From the IMG/VR virus record IMGVR_UViG_3300013014_000076, positions 1 to 34,229 of that record: a DNA stretch of 34,229 nt; one strand, 5' to 3'. The notes below the pieces were generated by a model that searched no databases, was not told where the DNA came from, and saw only the letters and a program-made list of their open reading frames with translations. Each line of letters opens with the position of its first letter. Position 1 is the first letter of the stretch. This document shows positions 22,007-30,583 of this stretch, piece after piece. Source of the DNA: a virus. The translations under genes were made by a program, and so were the position numbers.

Positions 22007-22864
22007 ATGGGCGGAATAGCAAGCACAGTTGGAGGAATCTTTGGCGGTGGTGGCGGTGGTCAAACCAACATGAGAACAACCACTACTCAAAACGAAATTG
22101 ATCCAATGCTCAAGCCTTATGTAGAGTTTGGTCTAGGTGAGGCTAAACGCTTATATCAAACACAAGGCCCATCTTACTTCCCAGGACAGACCTATGTTAG
22201 TCCTACAGAAACTACCTTATCTGCATTACAGTCTGGTGAACAACGAGCTACGGCTGGATCTCCATTGCTAAGAGCAGCACAGGCTGAAAACTTAGCTAAT
22301 GTACAGGGTCAATACTTAGGTGGAAACCCTTTCTTTCAAGGCGCATTTAATCCTGCTGCCAAAGCTGCTCAACAATCCTACTATGATGCCATCCAAAATG
22401 TAGCATCTAAAGCCTCTAGTGCTGGTCGCTATGGCTCTGGTGCTTATGGTCAATTAACAGATCGTGCTGGCGGTACTTTTGCTAATGCGCTTACTGATAT
22501 TGCTGGCAAACTAGCATATCAGAATTACTCAGACGAAAGAGCAAGACAAGCTGCTGCTACGGCTGCTGCACCTGGCATGGCAGAGGCAGACTATGGAGAT
22601 ATTCAGCGTTTACTAGCAATTGGACAGGGCAGAGAAGGTTATGCTCAAACTGCATTGCAAGACCAAATTAATCGTTATAACTACGAGCAAAATCTTCCAC
22701 AAGCTAAACTGCAATCATTCTTAAGTGGCGTATATGGCGCACCTAGTGGCGGTATCTCTACAGCTACTCAGCCTATCTATTCTAACCCAGGACAACAAGC
22801 CTTTGGTAATCTGCTTGGACTTGCTGGTACAGGCGCAAGCCTTTATAGTGCATTTGGAAAATAA
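22007..22864 (+). CDS. Putative DNA ejection protein
   Basis: A 285-residue protein. It starts with a Gly-rich hydrophobic segment (MGGIASTVGGIFGGGGGG), then a helical region with AKRLYQTQGPSYFPGQTYVSPTETTLSALQSG and a Gly/Ala/Gln-rich end (LLGLAGTGASLYSAFGK). Proteins of this kind, resembling P22 gp7-type internal proteins, are packaged in the head and leave with the DNA. AAGGA stands 9 bases before ATG 22007. It is the first of four adjacent genes forming the ejection set. No motif assigns a specific activity. Confidence 0.65.
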   Translation: MGGIASTVGGIFGGGGGGQTNMRTTTTQNEIDPMLKPYVEFGLGEAKRLYQTQGPSYFPGQTYVSPTETTLSALQSGEQRATAGSPLLRAAQAENLANVQGQYLGGNPFFQGAFNPAAKAAQQSYYDAIQNVASKASSAGRYGSGAYGQLTDRAGGTFANALTDIAGKLAYQNYSDERARQAAATAAAPGMAEADYGDIQRLLAIGQGREGYAQTALQDQINRYNYEQNLPQAKLQSFLSGVYGAPSGGISTATQPIYSNPGQQAFGNLLGLAGTGASLYSAFGK

Positions 22865-22866
22865 TT

Positions 22867-23622
22867 ATGAACTTTAACTTCCTAGATGATCTTTTTAGCG
22901 GAGTTGGCAGAGGTTTTGCTGATGTAGATAAATTTGTAGACAGAGAGATGCCATTTGATTCTGGATGGGGATTCCCTGCTGCCCTTACTGCTGCATATTT
23001 TGCACCTTATCTTATTCCTACTCTTGCCGAAGGTGGTGGTACTGCTGCTGGTGGCGGTGGAATGTTAAGTTCTCTAGGTGCTGGTGGCGGTGGTACTTTT
23101 GGTGGTGAGTTGTTTCAATTGGGCGGTTCTGCTGGTGCAGAGGGATCAATCGGTTCTGGTGGAATGAATAGTCTTTTATCTAGCCTTGGATTAGGCAGTA
23201 ACAGCGGATCAATGGCTGGTCAAAGTGCATTTCAACTTCCTGCATCTGCCTATACCCCAGAATACTTAAATAGCCTTGCCCAATATCAAGGAGTTGATGC
23301 TGGTGATGCAAGTTTATTAGATAGATTACTTGGCAATACAGAGCAAGGTTTATACAAGCAAGAAGGACTAGCTCAAAAAGCATCTGGTCAAACAGTAACA
23401 GATTTGTTAAAGAAACAAGCTCAACAAAAAGCACTTAGCCAATTAGGACAAAGTGGCTCTAAGATGCAAGAACAAAATACTGCTCAACAAGCAGAACAAA
23501 ACAGAATGGCTCAACAGCAAGCAATGATGCGTAGAGGACAAGCAGTAGATACAACTACTGCACTACTATCTTTATTGCAAGACAGACAGCAATCAAGACA
23601 ACCTAGAATATCTTTAATCTGA
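22867..23622 (+). CDS. Putative internal virion / ejection protein
   Basis: A 251-residue protein. A short N-terminal domain (FNFLDDLFSGVGRGFADVDKFVDREM) is followed by a hydrophobic stretch (about 36-53), Gly/Ser-rich loops with repeated GGGG, and a Gln/Lys-rich coiled C-terminus (KQAQQKALSQLGQSGSKMQEQN) with many Gln codons. The composition is typical of podoviral proteins stored in the head and ejected into the cell envelope. No enzyme motif is visible. It is placed 2 bases after the previous gene. Confidence 0.55.
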   Translation: MNFNFLDDLFSGVGRGFADVDKFVDREMPFDSGWGFPAALTAAYFAPYLIPTLAEGGGTAAGGGGMLSSLGAGGGGTFGGELFQLGGSAGAEGSIGSGGMNSLLSSLGLGSNSGSMAGQSAFQLPASAYTPEYLNSLAQYQGVDAGDASLLDRLLGNTEQGLYKQEGLAQKASGQTVTDLLKKQAQQKALSQLGQSGSKMQEQNTAQQAEQNRMAQQQAMMRRGQAVDTTTALLSLLQDRQQSRQPRISLI

Positions 23623-23629
23623 GGCAAAC

Positions 23630-24808
23630 ATGGCAATTATTCCATCCTATTATGAAGGCTTACTATCAGAAGATGATATGTCATCTCTGCGTAACCAAGC
23701 ACTTGCATCTGGATTATTAAGCGCAGGCGCAGCATTTTCTAGAGCTGGCGCACCATCTTTAATGCCACAGGGTGGTGGATTTAGCGATGCACTACAAGGC
23801 TTTAATCAAGGCTATCAAGGATCTGTGGACTCTGTATTAAGTAATATGATAAGAGCTACTCAAGTTCAAGAGTTAATTCGTAAACAAAAACAAGCACAAC
23901 AAATGCAACAAGCACTTGCTGGAGCATATACATCTACTCCTCAGGCTATACCAATGTCTATGGAAAAAGGATCGCAATTAGAAATGCTATCTAGACCTGA
24001 GTTTGGTGGTGGTATGGCTAAGTCAGAAACTGTTGATGCTTTAAGAGGAAATCTTCCAACAACTAAAACCCTTGATTTTAATAAATTAGTAAATGTTATT
24101 GGACAATTTGATCCAGTAGAAGCTGCAAAATTAATGGTTAAAACAGACTCTACTCCAGAAGCAATTAAAACTTTTAATGCTTTTCAAAAAATGGATCCAG
24201 CAGAACAAAAAGTGTTTGCAGAATTTAAGAAAATATCTAGTCCAAATACAACAAATGTATTTAGCCTTACAGACAAAGGTCTTGATAAAATTGATTCTGA
24301 TCGTGTAGGAGAATTTTCTTCTGCTGCTGCATCAGCAAGAACATTTGCACAATCTGCTGGTGTTGTTAATAATTTATTAAAAGGTAAAAGTGGTGGAGAT
24401 GTAGTTGTTCTTGGAACTAAATTAGCAAAAGACTTAGGATTTAGTACAGAACAAGTTTCAGCACAAGATTTAGCTCAGTCTATTGCTACTCGTGGTGCTG
24501 TAGGAATTAGACAGCCAGGATCTGGATCTACTTCAGATATTGAATTTAAAGCATATTTAGGTGCGTTCCCATCTTTATCTAATAGTGAAGCTGGTCGTGA
24601 GTTTATGACTGCTGGTGCAGAGGCTTTTGCTAAAAGAAATGCCTTGCTTGCAGATAAAGCTCGTGAGTTATATAAAGCTGGTAAATACTCTGATACACAA
24701 ATTGCACAATACGATAATTCTCTTGGCCCAGTTATTGATCAAAAAGAATTAGATAAATTAGCAAGACAAGTAAACCCAAGCAAACCAACTACTAGAAGAA
24801 GTTTTTAA
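23630..24808 (+). CDS. Putative ejection protein
   Basis: A 392-residue protein. The N-terminus, PSYYEGLLSEDDMSSLRNQALASGLLSAGAAFSRAGAP, with a Gly/Gln-rich helix after it, occurs in many environmental podoviruses as an internal virion protein. The remainder is helical with KLAKDLGFSTEQVSAQDLAQSIATRGAVGIRQPGSGSTSDIEFKAYLGAFPSL, a possible lipid- or peptidoglycan-interacting region. The coding sequence appears AT-richer than the portal gene, with many AAA, AAT and TTA codons. No catalytic residues are identifiable. Confidence 0.55.
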   Translation: MAIIPSYYEGLLSEDDMSSLRNQALASGLLSAGAAFSRAGAPSLMPQGGGFSDALQGFNQGYQGSVDSVLSNMIRATQVQELIRKQKQAQQMQQALAGAYTSTPQAIPMSMEKGSQLEMLSRPEFGGGMAKSETVDALRGNLPTTKTLDFNKLVNVIGQFDPVEAAKLMVKTDSTPEAIKTFNAFQKMDPAEQKVFAEFKKISSPNTTNVFSLTDKGLDKIDSDRVGEFSSAAASARTFAQSAGVVNNLLKGKSGGDVVVLGTKLAKDLGFSTEQVSAQDLAQSIATRGAVGIRQPGSGSTSDIEFKAYLGAFPSLSNSEAGREFMTAGAEAFAKRNALLADKARELYKAGKYSDTQIAQYDNSLGPVIDQKELDKLARQVNPSKPTTRRSF

Positions 24809-24819
24809 CGGGAACAAAT

Positions 24820-26841
24820 ATGGCTGATCGTAAAGTTGTAAAACTAACTGATGGAACTGAAGCTGATTTTCCTATTAATACATCATTGGGTGATATTGAT
24901 AAAAGATTGGCATCTGAAGGTTTAGAGCGTGATACTAAAATTGTTCCATTTTTAGATCGTGGAGAAACTACAAAAACTGTTGGAAAGATTGCTTTACCAG
25001 TAGTAGAGGCTGCATCTGGAATTTTTGGTTTGCCAGGAGATATTAAAAAAACTTTTGATATTGGTGCTGGAGAAGTTTCAAAGTTATTGGGGTTTAGTCC
25101 AGATCAGTATCAGGCTGCAAAACAATATTTAGATGTTGGTGGGCAAGTAAAAAAATTAATGGGTGCAGAAAACTTGCCATCTTTTAATATGCCGACATCT
25201 GGTCAAATTACTAAATTAGCTGGAGAAGCTGGTATTCCAATGGAAAGAGCAGAGTCTGCTCCTGGAAAACTTGCACAAACTGCTGCTCGTAATATTATTA
25301 GTGCGCCAGTTAAATCAGCAGTTATTCCATCTTTATTGTCTGCTGGTGGAGAAGAATCATTAGGTGGCATCTTTAGTGGAACTTCATTAGAGCCTTATGC
25401 TCGTACAGTAGGTGGTATAGCTGCTCCATTAGTCCTTGCACCAATGGCAGCTAAATCTCCATTAGAGCGTATGTATTCCGAGTCTACTAAGCGTATGACT
25501 CCACAAGAAATACAGGCTGCATCTAATTTACAAAAACAATCATTTGAATCTGGTATGCCAGTAACTTCATTTGAAGCTATGCAACAAGCTGCGCAGGGAA
25601 GAACAACATTACCAAGCCTACAAAGGCAAGTTGAGGCAACTCCAGCATCAGCACCAACAATGCAAGAGTTTATAGCTAATAGAGGCGCACAAACTCAAAA
25701 AACATTAGAACAAACATTCCCATCAACTGCTCGTGAGCAGATGGGTACAGACATTCAAAGAGCTGCAAAAGCAGAACAAGCAGCGTTGCAAAAACAAATT
25801 GTTTTAGAAGGTGGCCCAGCATTTGAGGCAATTAAAGAAAAGAAAATTCCTCAATCTTGGATGAAAAATTTAGAAAATGAAAGTGCTGTAATTGCAGAGG
25901 CTGGTAATGCTGTAGATACTATTCCAGTTTATCGTGATTTATTGAAAGGTTATGAAACTAACTCTATAGCTCGTATTGAAGCTATGCGCTCATTTTTACA
26001 AGATAAATATACAACATTGGCTAGTCAGAGCAATGGTCAAGTTACAAATGAAATGAGAATTTATGATGAAGCTCGTAGAAATTTGTTAAAAAAGGCTGAC
26101 GATCAAATACCAGGATATAAGACAGCTAGACAAGATTACGATGCTATTCGTGAGAGAGTGCAAGGCCCAGTAAGAGAATCTCCAATACCTAAACTAGCAG
26201 AAACAAATGAGCTACCAAGGCAATTTGGCAATATGTTTGCTACTAAATCAGCAGAAATTAGTCTTACTCCAAAAAAAGTTACTATGACAATAGAGGCATT
26301 GGGCAAACAAGATCCAACATTGCCAAAAGACTTTTTAACTCAGTACATGAGAGCTTCTTTAGAAAATGTGCAAAGAGCTGCATCTACTCAAGCTAGTACT
26401 GTAGGCCCTAGATTTGTAGATACAATTGCTAAAAACACCACTCAACGAGAAAATTTAAGGGCTGCATTTAAAGGTGTTTATGGAGATAAAGGTAGTGAAG
26501 CTGTCAATGGTTTAAATAAAATGATGGACATTTTAGAAGCCCAAGGTCGCAGACTTCCGTCTGGATCTCCTACTGCTGAAAAAGGAATGTTAGCAGAGCA
26601 AAGTGTTGGTGGAATTGGCAGAGCATTAAAACAACCATTATCTACTGCTGGTGATCTTTATCAGCAAATATTTTTTGGTAGAGACTATGAGAGCATTGCT
26701 AAAGCTATGACTAGCCCAGATGGTGTTATGGCATTAGAAAAATTAGCAAAAGCTGGAAAAGATCAGAAAAAAATTGGTTTAGCCATTACAGAAATTAATC
26801 AAGTAATTAAAGCAAATCAAGCATCTCAATCAGAAGAATAA
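24820..26841 (+). CDS. Putative large ejection protein
   Basis: A 673-residue protein, the largest of the ejection set. It opens with VVKLTDGTEADFPINTSLGDIDKRLASEGL, a small beta-alpha domain often seen at the start of phage internal proteins, then hydrophobic segments near 55-70 and 165-200 (SAVIPSLLSAGG, IAAPLVLAPM) and long helices rich in Gln and Lys. It is expected to be packed in the head and delivered to the envelope, like P22 gp16 in role. No lysozyme or transglycosylase motif is visible. Like the preceding gene it is AT-rich in codon use. Confidence 0.55.
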   Translation: MADRKVVKLTDGTEADFPINTSLGDIDKRLASEGLERDTKIVPFLDRGETTKTVGKIALPVVEAASGIFGLPGDIKKTFDIGAGEVSKLLGFSPDQYQAAKQYLDVGGQVKKLMGAENLPSFNMPTSGQITKLAGEAGIPMERAESAPGKLAQTAARNIISAPVKSAVIPSLLSAGGEESLGGIFSGTSLEPYARTVGGIAAPLVLAPMAAKSPLERMYSESTKRMTPQEIQAASNLQKQSFESGMPVTSFEAMQQAAQGRTTLPSLQRQVEATPASAPTMQEFIANRGAQTQKTLEQTFPSTAREQMGTDIQRAAKAEQAALQKQIVLEGGPAFEAIKEKKIPQSWMKNLENESAVIAEAGNAVDTIPVYRDLLKGYETNSIARIEAMRSFLQDKYTTLASQSNGQVTNEMRIYDEARRNLLKKADDQIPGYKTARQDYDAIRERVQGPVRESPIPKLAETNELPRQFGNMFATKSAEISLTPKKVTMTIEALGKQDPTLPKDFLTQYMRASLENVQRAASTQASTVGPRFVDTIAKNTTQRENLRAAFKGVYGDKGSEAVNGLNKMMDILEAQGRRLPSGSPTAEKGMLAEQSVGGIGRALKQPLSTAGDLYQQIFFGRDYESIAKAMTSPDGVMALEKLAKAGKDQKKIGLAITEINQVIKANQASQSEE

Positions 26842-26861
26842 ACACTTTATTGGAATAAAAA

Positions 26862-27710
26862 ATGGCAAAGACAAAGATTTCAGAATTTGATAGCACTCCA
26901 GCTAACAATACGGATATAGACAGTATTAACATTGCAGAAGGCTGCGCTCCATCTGGCATTAACAATGCTATTCGTGAGTTAATGAGCCAACTAAAAGACC
27001 AACAAACAGGCGCATCTGGCGATAACTTTACTGTAGGTGGAAACCTAGTAGTAACTGGAACTTCTGTTCATACTGGTGCTACTACATTTACTGGTGCTGT
27101 AGTTATGTCTAGTGCTTTGCCTATAGCATCTGGCGGTACTGCTGCCACTACTGCTGCCAATGCAAGGACAAGTCTTGGGGTTGCAGCATCAGGCGCAAAC
27201 TCAGACATTACATCTATAACTGGTTTAACTACTGCATTAACTGTAGCCCAAGGCGGTACAGGAGCAACAACTCATACATCTAAAGGTGTACTGATTGGTA
27301 ATGGTACTTCTGCGGTAACTACAGTATCTCCAAGCACTAGCGGAAATGTATTAACTTCAGATGGGACTAATTGGATTTCTTCAGCAAATATTGAATATGT
27401 AAAGGCTTGGGTTCAGTTTGATGGAACAGACGGAACTAGGAGAGCTTCTTATAATGTAAGTTCTGTAACTAGAAGTGCTGCTGGAACATATACCATTAAC
27501 TTTACAAATTCTTTAACTGATGCTAATTATTCAGTCAATGCTACTTGTAGTGCTAGTAGCGGAAATAATTATATGATTCCGATTTATTCAACAGGAAATG
27601 GCGCAGTAGTTAATACACCAACAGCTAGTGCATTTACATTGGGAACATGGAATAACAGTTTTGCCACAATGTTAGATCCTACTTATGTTTGCGTTTCAGT
27701 ATTTAGATAA
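26862..27710 (+). CDS. Tail fibre / tailspike-like protein
   Basis: A 282-residue protein. N-terminal ISEFDSTPANNTDIDSINIAEGCAPSGINNAIRELMSQLKDQ is a standard phage fibre adhesion-to-tail segment. Next are glycine/threonine beta repeats (TGTSVHTGATTFTGAVV, LPIASGGTAATTAANARTSLG, LTVAQGGTGATT), a common fibre-shaft motif. The C-terminal ~110 residues (WVQFDGTDGTRRASYNVSSVTRSAAGTYTINFTN) form a beta domain found at fibre tips in many phages. This second fibre locus could recognise a different receptor from the S74 fibre. Confidence 0.8.
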   Translation: MAKTKISEFDSTPANNTDIDSINIAEGCAPSGINNAIRELMSQLKDQQTGASGDNFTVGGNLVVTGTSVHTGATTFTGAVVMSSALPIASGGTAATTAANARTSLGVAASGANSDITSITGLTTALTVAQGGTGATTHTSKGVLIGNGTSAVTTVSPSTSGNVLTSDGTNWISSANIEYVKAWVQFDGTDGTRRASYNVSSVTRSAAGTYTINFTNSLTDANYSVNATCSASSGNNYMIPIYSTGNGAVVNTPTASAFTLGTWNNSFATMLDPTYVCVSVFR

Positions 27711-27728
27711 TTTATAAAGGGAATTAAA

Positions 27729-28130
27729 ATGACGCAAGTAATTATTTTTACTAACGACAATGGTGGTGTATCTGTTTGTATCCCTACTGGAGAAATTCCA
27801 ATTGAAGCAGTACAGGCTAAAGATACCCCTTCTGGTTCTGTAATTGTTAATGCCTCTGACTTGCCAACAGACAATGACTATTTTAATGCTTGGGAATTAT
27901 CTAATGGAGTAGTTTCTGTTAGTCTAGCTAAAGCTAAAGAAATCACTAAAAAGCGTTTGCGTATAGAGCGTGAGCCACTTATGGTTGCACAAGATGTTCT
28001 ATTTCAACGGGCATTAGAAGCTAATTTATCTACAACGGCTATTGTTTCTGAAAAACAAAGACTGCGTGATATTACAACTTTGGCAGATTCGGCAACAACT
28101 TTAGACAGCTTGCGAGCTATTAAGATTTAA
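27729..28130 (+). CDS. Conserved phage protein next to fibre gene (possible assembly factor)
   Basis: A 133-residue protein with AAGGGA before ATG 27729. The N-terminus (VIIFTNDNGGVSVCIPTGEIPIEAV) is beta-rich; the C-terminus is a helical bundle KAKEITKKRLRIEREPLMVAQDVLFQRALEANLSTTAIVSEKQRLRDITTLAD, a pattern common in phage proteins beside fibres. It could assist fibre assembly or connect the fibre to the tail. No catalytic motif. The exact function is unknown. Confidence 0.6.
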   Translation: MTQVIIFTNDNGGVSVCIPTGEIPIEAVQAKDTPSGSVIVNASDLPTDNDYFNAWELSNGVVSVSLAKAKEITKKRLRIEREPLMVAQDVLFQRALEANLSTTAIVSEKQRLRDITTLADSATTLDSLRAIKI

Positions 28131-28132
28131 TT

Positions 28133-28342
28133 ATGTCTACAGAAATTGACCTTTTTAAATACGGCCAACTTGTAGCTCAAGTAGATGCTATGGAAAAGAA
28201 AATAGATAAACTAGAAAGTGGCATGGAGGAATTGCTTGGGCTTGCCAATAAATCCAAGGGAGGCCTGTTCGCTGGGATGATGGTGGTATCAGCTTTCTCT
28301 ACTTTTATTGGTTTTGTAACACACTACTTTATGAGCAAGTGA
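28133..28342 (+). CDS. Small coiled-coil membrane protein
   Basis: A 69-residue protein. Residues 10-40 form a coiled coil (VAQVDAMEKKIDKLESGMEELLGLA), and 43-66 a single membrane segment (GGLFAGMMVVSAFSTFIGFVTHYF). This layout resembles small holin-like or XhlA-like proteins. It is the first of four membrane-type genes leading to the lysozyme, and belongs to the lysis cassette by position. Whether it is a holin, antiholin or tail-associated anchor is open. Confidence 0.6.
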   Translation: MSTEIDLFKYGQLVAQVDAMEKKIDKLESGMEELLGLANKSKGGLFAGMMVVSAFSTFIGFVTHYFMSK

Positions 28343-28343
28343 T

Positions 28344-28790
28344 GTGGATTACGGAATATCAGAAGGCGTTAAAAGCCTTACAAGTAGCCTCGAGGCAAGC
28401 AGAGCTGCAAGTAAGGGCTTATCTCAGTCTATTGAAAACATACAGCACGATGGACTGGATGTTGCCCAAAAACAAGCAAACGAAAGAATAAGAGCAAGAC
28501 GAGAAGCGGATTTCAAGAAAGAACAAGCATTAATCAAGGCTTTAAAACAATGGCAACACAGTAAACAAATTAGCGATGAAGAAGCAAAGTTAAAGATAGA
28601 CTTTGTTAAAAAGCATGGTGCTAAAGAGTGGGAAGCAGTTTTAAAAATAAAGATTGACATTGAAAATATGCGTAAAAAAGACAATGAGGCATATCAACAC
28701 GATCTACAGGCTATTAAAAGGCTACAGTTTTGGTGTTTTGTAGCTGCTGCCATTATTGCTTGGTATGCCACATGGGGATATAAGTGGTAA
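28344..28790 (+). CDS. Coiled-coil protein with C-terminal membrane anchor
   Basis: A 148-residue protein from GTG 28344, one base after the previous stop. Residues 40-115 are highly charged coiled coil (RARREADFKKEQALIKALKQW, then EEAKLKIDFVKKHG); the end is hydrophobic (FWCFVAAAIIAWYATWGYKW), a tail anchor. Together with the preceding gene and the tiny membrane protein at 28790 it builds the front of the lysis cassette. Spanin-like function is conceivable, but no signal peptide or lipobox is present. Confidence 0.6.
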   Translation: MDYGISEGVKSLTSSLEASRAASKGLSQSIENIQHDGLDVAQKQANERIRARREADFKKEQALIKALKQWQHSKQISDEEAKLKIDFVKKHGAKEWEAVLKIKIDIENMRKKDNEAYQHDLQAIKRLQFWCFVAAAIIAWYATWGYKW

Positions 28791-28876
28791 TGAATGATGA
28801 TTTTGATTTATTGATGTGGGCTTGGGTAGTTGCATCTGCCTGGATAGCTTTTGGCATTTATTTAACTTGGGGTTAA
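28790..28876 (+). CDS. 28-residue membrane peptide
   Basis: ATG 28790 overlaps the previous stop (TAATG); TAA lies at 28874-28876. The peptide reads MNDDFDLLMWAWVVASAWIA and continues FGIYLTWG: an acidic start followed by one Trp-rich transmembrane helix. The next gene begins one base later. Position between membrane-anchored proteins and the holin-like gene supports a lysis-timing or holin-partner role. Confidence 0.5.
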   Translation: MNDDFDLLMWAWVVASAWIAFGIYLTWG

Positions 28877-28877
28877 T

Positions 28878-29363
28878 ATGTTTACTTTACTTACTACTTT
28901 AGTTTCTTTTCTAGCTGGCGGTCTGCCAAAGTTAATGGACTATTTTCAAGATAAGTCTGATAAAGCACATGAACTAGAGCTAGTTAAGATGCAAACTGAG
29001 CGTGAAGTACAAATGCTCAAGGAAGGCTATATAGCCCAAGCTAAAGTAGAGGAAATCCGTACTGAACAGATCACTATACAAACTGCTGAGAAAGAGCGTG
29101 AGGCTCTTTATGCCCACGATATAGCTATTGGTCAAGGTGCAAGCCAATGGGTAATTAATGCCAGAGCATTTACTCGTTCATTTATTACTTATGGCTTATT
29201 CTTTTTGTTTGCTTTTGTAGAGATATTTGGTTTTTACTATGCTGTTAAAACTGGCGTAGATTTCAGCATTGCTCTTGATATGTTGTGGGATAACGAAACA
29301 CAAATTATTTGGGCAAGCGTTGTTTCCTTTTGGTTCGGCTCGCAGGCCTTCAAATCTAAATGA
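28878..29363 (+). CDS. Holin-like protein (3TM type)
   Basis: A 161-residue protein. An N-terminal hydrophobic segment (FTLLTTLVSFLAGGLPKLM) is followed by a coiled coil of about 60 residues (ELELVKMQTEREVQMLKEGY, AKVEEIRTEQITIQTAEKERE) and two membrane segments near 98-122 (SFITYGLFFLFAFVEIFGFYY) and 139-155 (TQIIWASVVSFWFGSQAF). This arrangement is that of the putative 3TM holins of podoviruses. It lies directly before the lysozyme, whose ATG overlaps its stop by 4 bases. Confidence 0.75.
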   Translation: MFTLLTTLVSFLAGGLPKLMDYFQDKSDKAHELELVKMQTEREVQMLKEGYIAQAKVEEIRTEQITIQTAEKEREALYAHDIAIGQGASQWVINARAFTRSFITYGLFFLFAFVEIFGFYYAVKTGVDFSIALDMLWDNETQIIWASVVSFWFGSQAFKSK

Positions 29364-29836
29364 GTTTAGAGCAGCGTGTCATTGACATGATTAAACACCA
29401 TGAGGGTGTAAGAGTTAAACCATATCAATGCCCAGCATTAATCTGGACTGTAGGTGTAGGTCATGTAATCGATCAATCACATATTAGAGTCCCTTTAGCA
29501 GAGCGTAAGGCTTTGCCTATTCCTAATGGATGGGATAGAACAATATCAATGGGGGAAGTAGATGAGATGCTTACTACAGACTTACAATCGTTTGAAAGCG
29601 GTGTACGGAGATTATGTCCTAATGGCCTTACTCCTGGCAGACTTGGCGCACTCACAAGTTTTGCCTTCAATGTTGGACTGGGTAATCTACAGCGTTCTAC
29701 GATTAGGATAAAACATAATCGAGGCGAATATGATTCGGCTGCCGAGGAATTTATGAAGTGGAATAAGGCTGGTGGCAAAGAATTAAAAGGCCTTACAAAC
29801 AGGCGAAAAGACGAAAGAGTTTTATACTTATCTTAA
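29360..29836 (+). CDS. Endolysin, GH24 lysozyme
   Basis: A 158-residue lysozyme that cuts the N-acetylmuramic acid to N-acetylglucosamine bond of peptidoglycan. The catalytic Glu15 is in KHHEGVRVKPY; E15, C24 (YQC) and T30 (WTVGVGH) follow the E-8-(D/C)-5-T spacing, with Cys in place of the usual Asp. SFAFNVGLGNLQRSTI and the C-terminal RRKDERVLYL are conserved in lambdoid-type phage lysozymes. There is no signal peptide or SAR start, so it needs the holin to reach the wall. It overlaps the convergent gene by 4 bases. Confidence 0.93.
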   Translation: MSLEQRVIDMIKHHEGVRVKPYQCPALIWTVGVGHVIDQSHIRVPLAERKALPIPNGWDRTISMGEVDEMLTTDLQSFESGVRRLCPNGLTPGRLGALTSFAFNVGLGNLQRSTIRIKHNRGEYDSAAEEFMKWNKAGGKELKGLTNRRKDERVLYLS

Positions 29837-30315
29837 AATGGGTCTGTTAAATTAACATACTTAAACCAACTGACAGGGACATCAAAAAAGAACTCCCCAC
29901 TAGGGACTTCCCTATTATTGACCTCTATCAATGGACACTTTTTCACCAACTCAGCTTTCAGCCAGTACGCATGACTTAAGTCGTGAGTTAGTGCAAAAAA
30001 TAGAACAGGGCGATCTTGCCGAAATAATTTTGCTTTACGATACGCTATATGGATGGTGGGATGGTGGCAAAAGCTCCAGCTCCGTACTTCAACTTCAACA
30101 AAGCCAACTGGACTATTTGCTCTGTAAGCGATTAGATCAACTCCATAGACATTAGGGTTTTCCCTGCAATCTAGACCCCACTTCATCTTCATCCATTCGG
30201 ATACAACTTTCCTAGCTGGTGGGTCGTATTTATCGTGCAATGCTTGGTCAAAGCGTTTGCCTGCATAATCGGAAGGGTGCAGGCTCTCCTTCGTGAAGGT
30301 TAATGCCGATCTCAT
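29833..30315 (-). CDS. Uncharacterised protein with nuclease-like D...ExE pattern
   Basis: A 160-residue protein, the last gene of the leftward early operon. YGVDLIAYRANSPVGFVEVEVRSW resembles the D-x(n)-ExE/K core of PD-(D/E)XK nucleases, but with E-V-E rather than ExK. After it come a basic IAYRKAKLF and a strand RPVLFFALTHD. It could be a degenerate or RNA-type nuclease, or a DNA-binding relative. No Shine-Dalgarno is seen before ATG 30315; it begins 7 bases after the stop of the preceding gene and is probably coupled. Confidence 0.6.
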   Translation of the reverse strand: MRSALTFTKESLHPSDYAGKRFDQALHDKYDPPARKVVSEWMKMKWGLDCRENPNVYGVDLIAYRANSPVGFVEVEVRSWSFCHHPTIHIAYRKAKLFRQDRPVLFFALTHDLSHAYWLKAELVKKCPLIEVNNREVPSGEFFFDVPVSWFKYVNLTDPF

Positions 30316-30322
30316 CTGTTAA

Positions 30323-30583
30323 TTAAAACGGAACTTCGTCATCCTCTATTGTATTCTTTGGCAGCTCATCTGCACCTTTAGGCTTAAAGTTATCCTTGGG
30401 TGCTTTTTCCTTGCCGATTGATCCCGAAAAGAACTTACCATTCTTACCATCTTTTAGCCAGGCGTTAAGGTAATGCTCTTTGCCGTTAATCATTATTGAT
30501 CCAGCATAATCAGGATGTGTTTCTTTTTCCTTACGATTATTCTTGAATAGGCTAAAGTTGCCATCTTTCATTTCATAGGCCAT
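30323..30583 (-). CDS. Small protein with SSB-like acidic C-terminal tip
   Basis: An 86-residue protein starting MAYEMKDGNFSLFKNNRK, then HPDYAGSIMINGKEHYLNAWLKDGKNGKFFSGSIG. This strand pattern is that of the DUF736-like/OB-type small phage proteins. It ends in IEDDEVPF, the acidic-hydrophobic tail that bacterial SSB uses to bind partner proteins. It lies between the exonuclease and nuclease-like genes, overlapping the exonuclease end, so a ssDNA-binding or recombination-cofactor role is likely, though no DNA-binding site can be seen directly. Confidence 0.65.
   Translation of the reverse strand: MAYEMKDGNFSLFKNNRKEKETHPDYAGSIMINGKEHYLNAWLKDGKNGKFFSGSIGKEKAPKDNFKPKGADELPKNTIEDDEVPF

Noticed and set aside
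17323-27710. Diversity-generating retroelement (variable repeat in a fibre gene)
   Set aside because: No reverse transcriptase gene in the window and no near-identical template/variable pair spotted by eye.
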